Assembly: GCA_037951105.1 (NCBI GenBank)
Contig: JBAMJV010011244.1
Coordinates: 1 to 64,000, forward strand
Source: Echinarachnius parma
Taxonomy: Eukaryota; Echinodermata; Echinoidea; Clypeasteroida; Echinarachniidae
Direction of reading: 5' to 3'
Length of the DNA: 64,000 nt
Shown: piece by piece, positions 63,691 to 64,000 of the stretch
Position numbering within the stretch: the first letter of the stretch is position 1
Layout: the number at the start of each line of letters is the position of its first letter
Translations under genes and position numbers: made by a program
The notes under the pieces: model-generated
What the model was told of the DNA's origin: nothing
The model's input: the letters and a program-made list of their open reading frames with translations, nothing else
The model's database searches: none

Positions 63691-63780
63691 AAATCTCTGC
63701 GGCGGACGCGGCGGACGCGGCGGCGGCGCGACGAGGCCAAATCCATAGTATCCCCCGAAGTGGTTCGGGGGATACAATAA

Positions 63781-64000
63781 GTTCTTTATTTCAGTGCTAA
63801 AGCAATGTAGATAAAGGGAAATTCCATGACTTTTCATGACCAATCAGATCATTTTACAACTTTCTCTGACTTTAAGTGCCCAAAAAACAAACTTAAGTCA
63901 AATTCCATGACTTTCCATGTTTTGCAGGCCCTGTGTAAACCCTGTGATATACTTTGCCAGAAATTGAAAAAATAAACAAATAAGTTTTAGTTATCAACTT
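63781..64000. other. No gene; repeat-derived flank
   Basis: Contains the CATGACTTTTCATGACC and TCCATGACTTTCCATG blocks that resemble 61780-61825 on the other side of the Helitron-like element. Probably intron of the minus-strand gene. Confidence 0.35.

Larger units (their letters stand above)
61848..63777 (-). mobile_element. Helitron-like non-autonomous element carrying a satellite
   Basis: On the minus strand the 3' end shows GCTCGGC-tgcgcgaccc-GCCGAGC, then GCGCAATTT and CTAG followed by T, the hairpin-plus-CTRR signature of Helitrons. A 16-base inverted motif TGTATCCCCCGAACCA lies near both ends (about 61891 and 63762), and a second hairpin ATCCCCCGAA-gtgg-TTCGGGGGAT is at 63750-63773, as in Helentron-derived elements. 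The centre is a 156-bp tandem array. No Rep or helicase coding sequence. The right boundary is approximate. Confidence 0.65.

Overview
This is a eukaryotic, animal-type window: AT-rich, intron-bearing genes, tRNA-derived SINEs, LINE debris, mariner remnants and very many short inverted-repeat elements. Repeat style, long homopolymer G/C tracts and a divergent monocarboxylate-transporter gene suggest a marine invertebrate, most likely an echinoderm such as a sea urchin. That is inference; nothing here fixes the species.

Two host genes can be supported. (1) A plus-strand SLC16/MCT-like transporter has four coding exons (39799-40000, 47598-47738, 48617-49924, 50644-50807) that join in frame with canonical GT/AG ends into 604 residues: 12-TM major-facilitator type with a ~200-residue acidic loop between TM6 and TM7. 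(2) The 3' end of an unrecognised minus-strand gene has two exons (61303-61518 and 60391-60522) that join in phase; the gene should continue to the right.

The most unusual signal is around these genes. Every coding exon of the transporter is accompanied by decayed, tandem partial copies of itself (exon edge plus adjacent intron or UTR), typically spaced about 170-220 bp: the first coding exon (38979, 39579, 39654), second exon (46796, 46983, 47190, 47407), start of the third exon (48116), end of the third exon (49959, 50128, 50305) and last exon plus 3' UTR (five copies, 50916-51700). The last exon of the unrelated minus-strand gene shows the same pattern (five copies, 59748-60350). I call these exon echoes.

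The left two thirds is a layered repeat landscape: several TTAA-flanked MITE families, TA-flanked mariner-type elements, a TAA-flanked Harbinger-like MITE, foldback elements, two LINE fragments, SINEs, a solo LTR, and a dispersed ~450-bp repeat whose end folds into serial hairpins with apparent compensatory changes. An 8,692-bp segment (20656-29347) is repeated head-to-tail (29348-38039) with no difference found where I compared them, including microsatellite lengths: either very recent or an assembly artefact. At the right end a Helitron-like element (about 61848-63777) carries a 156-bp satellite in which nine units each hold a near-palindromic RFX X-box (GTTACCATGGCAAC) at exact 156-bp spacing.

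No CRISPR array, operon, rRNA gene or intact tRNA gene was seen.
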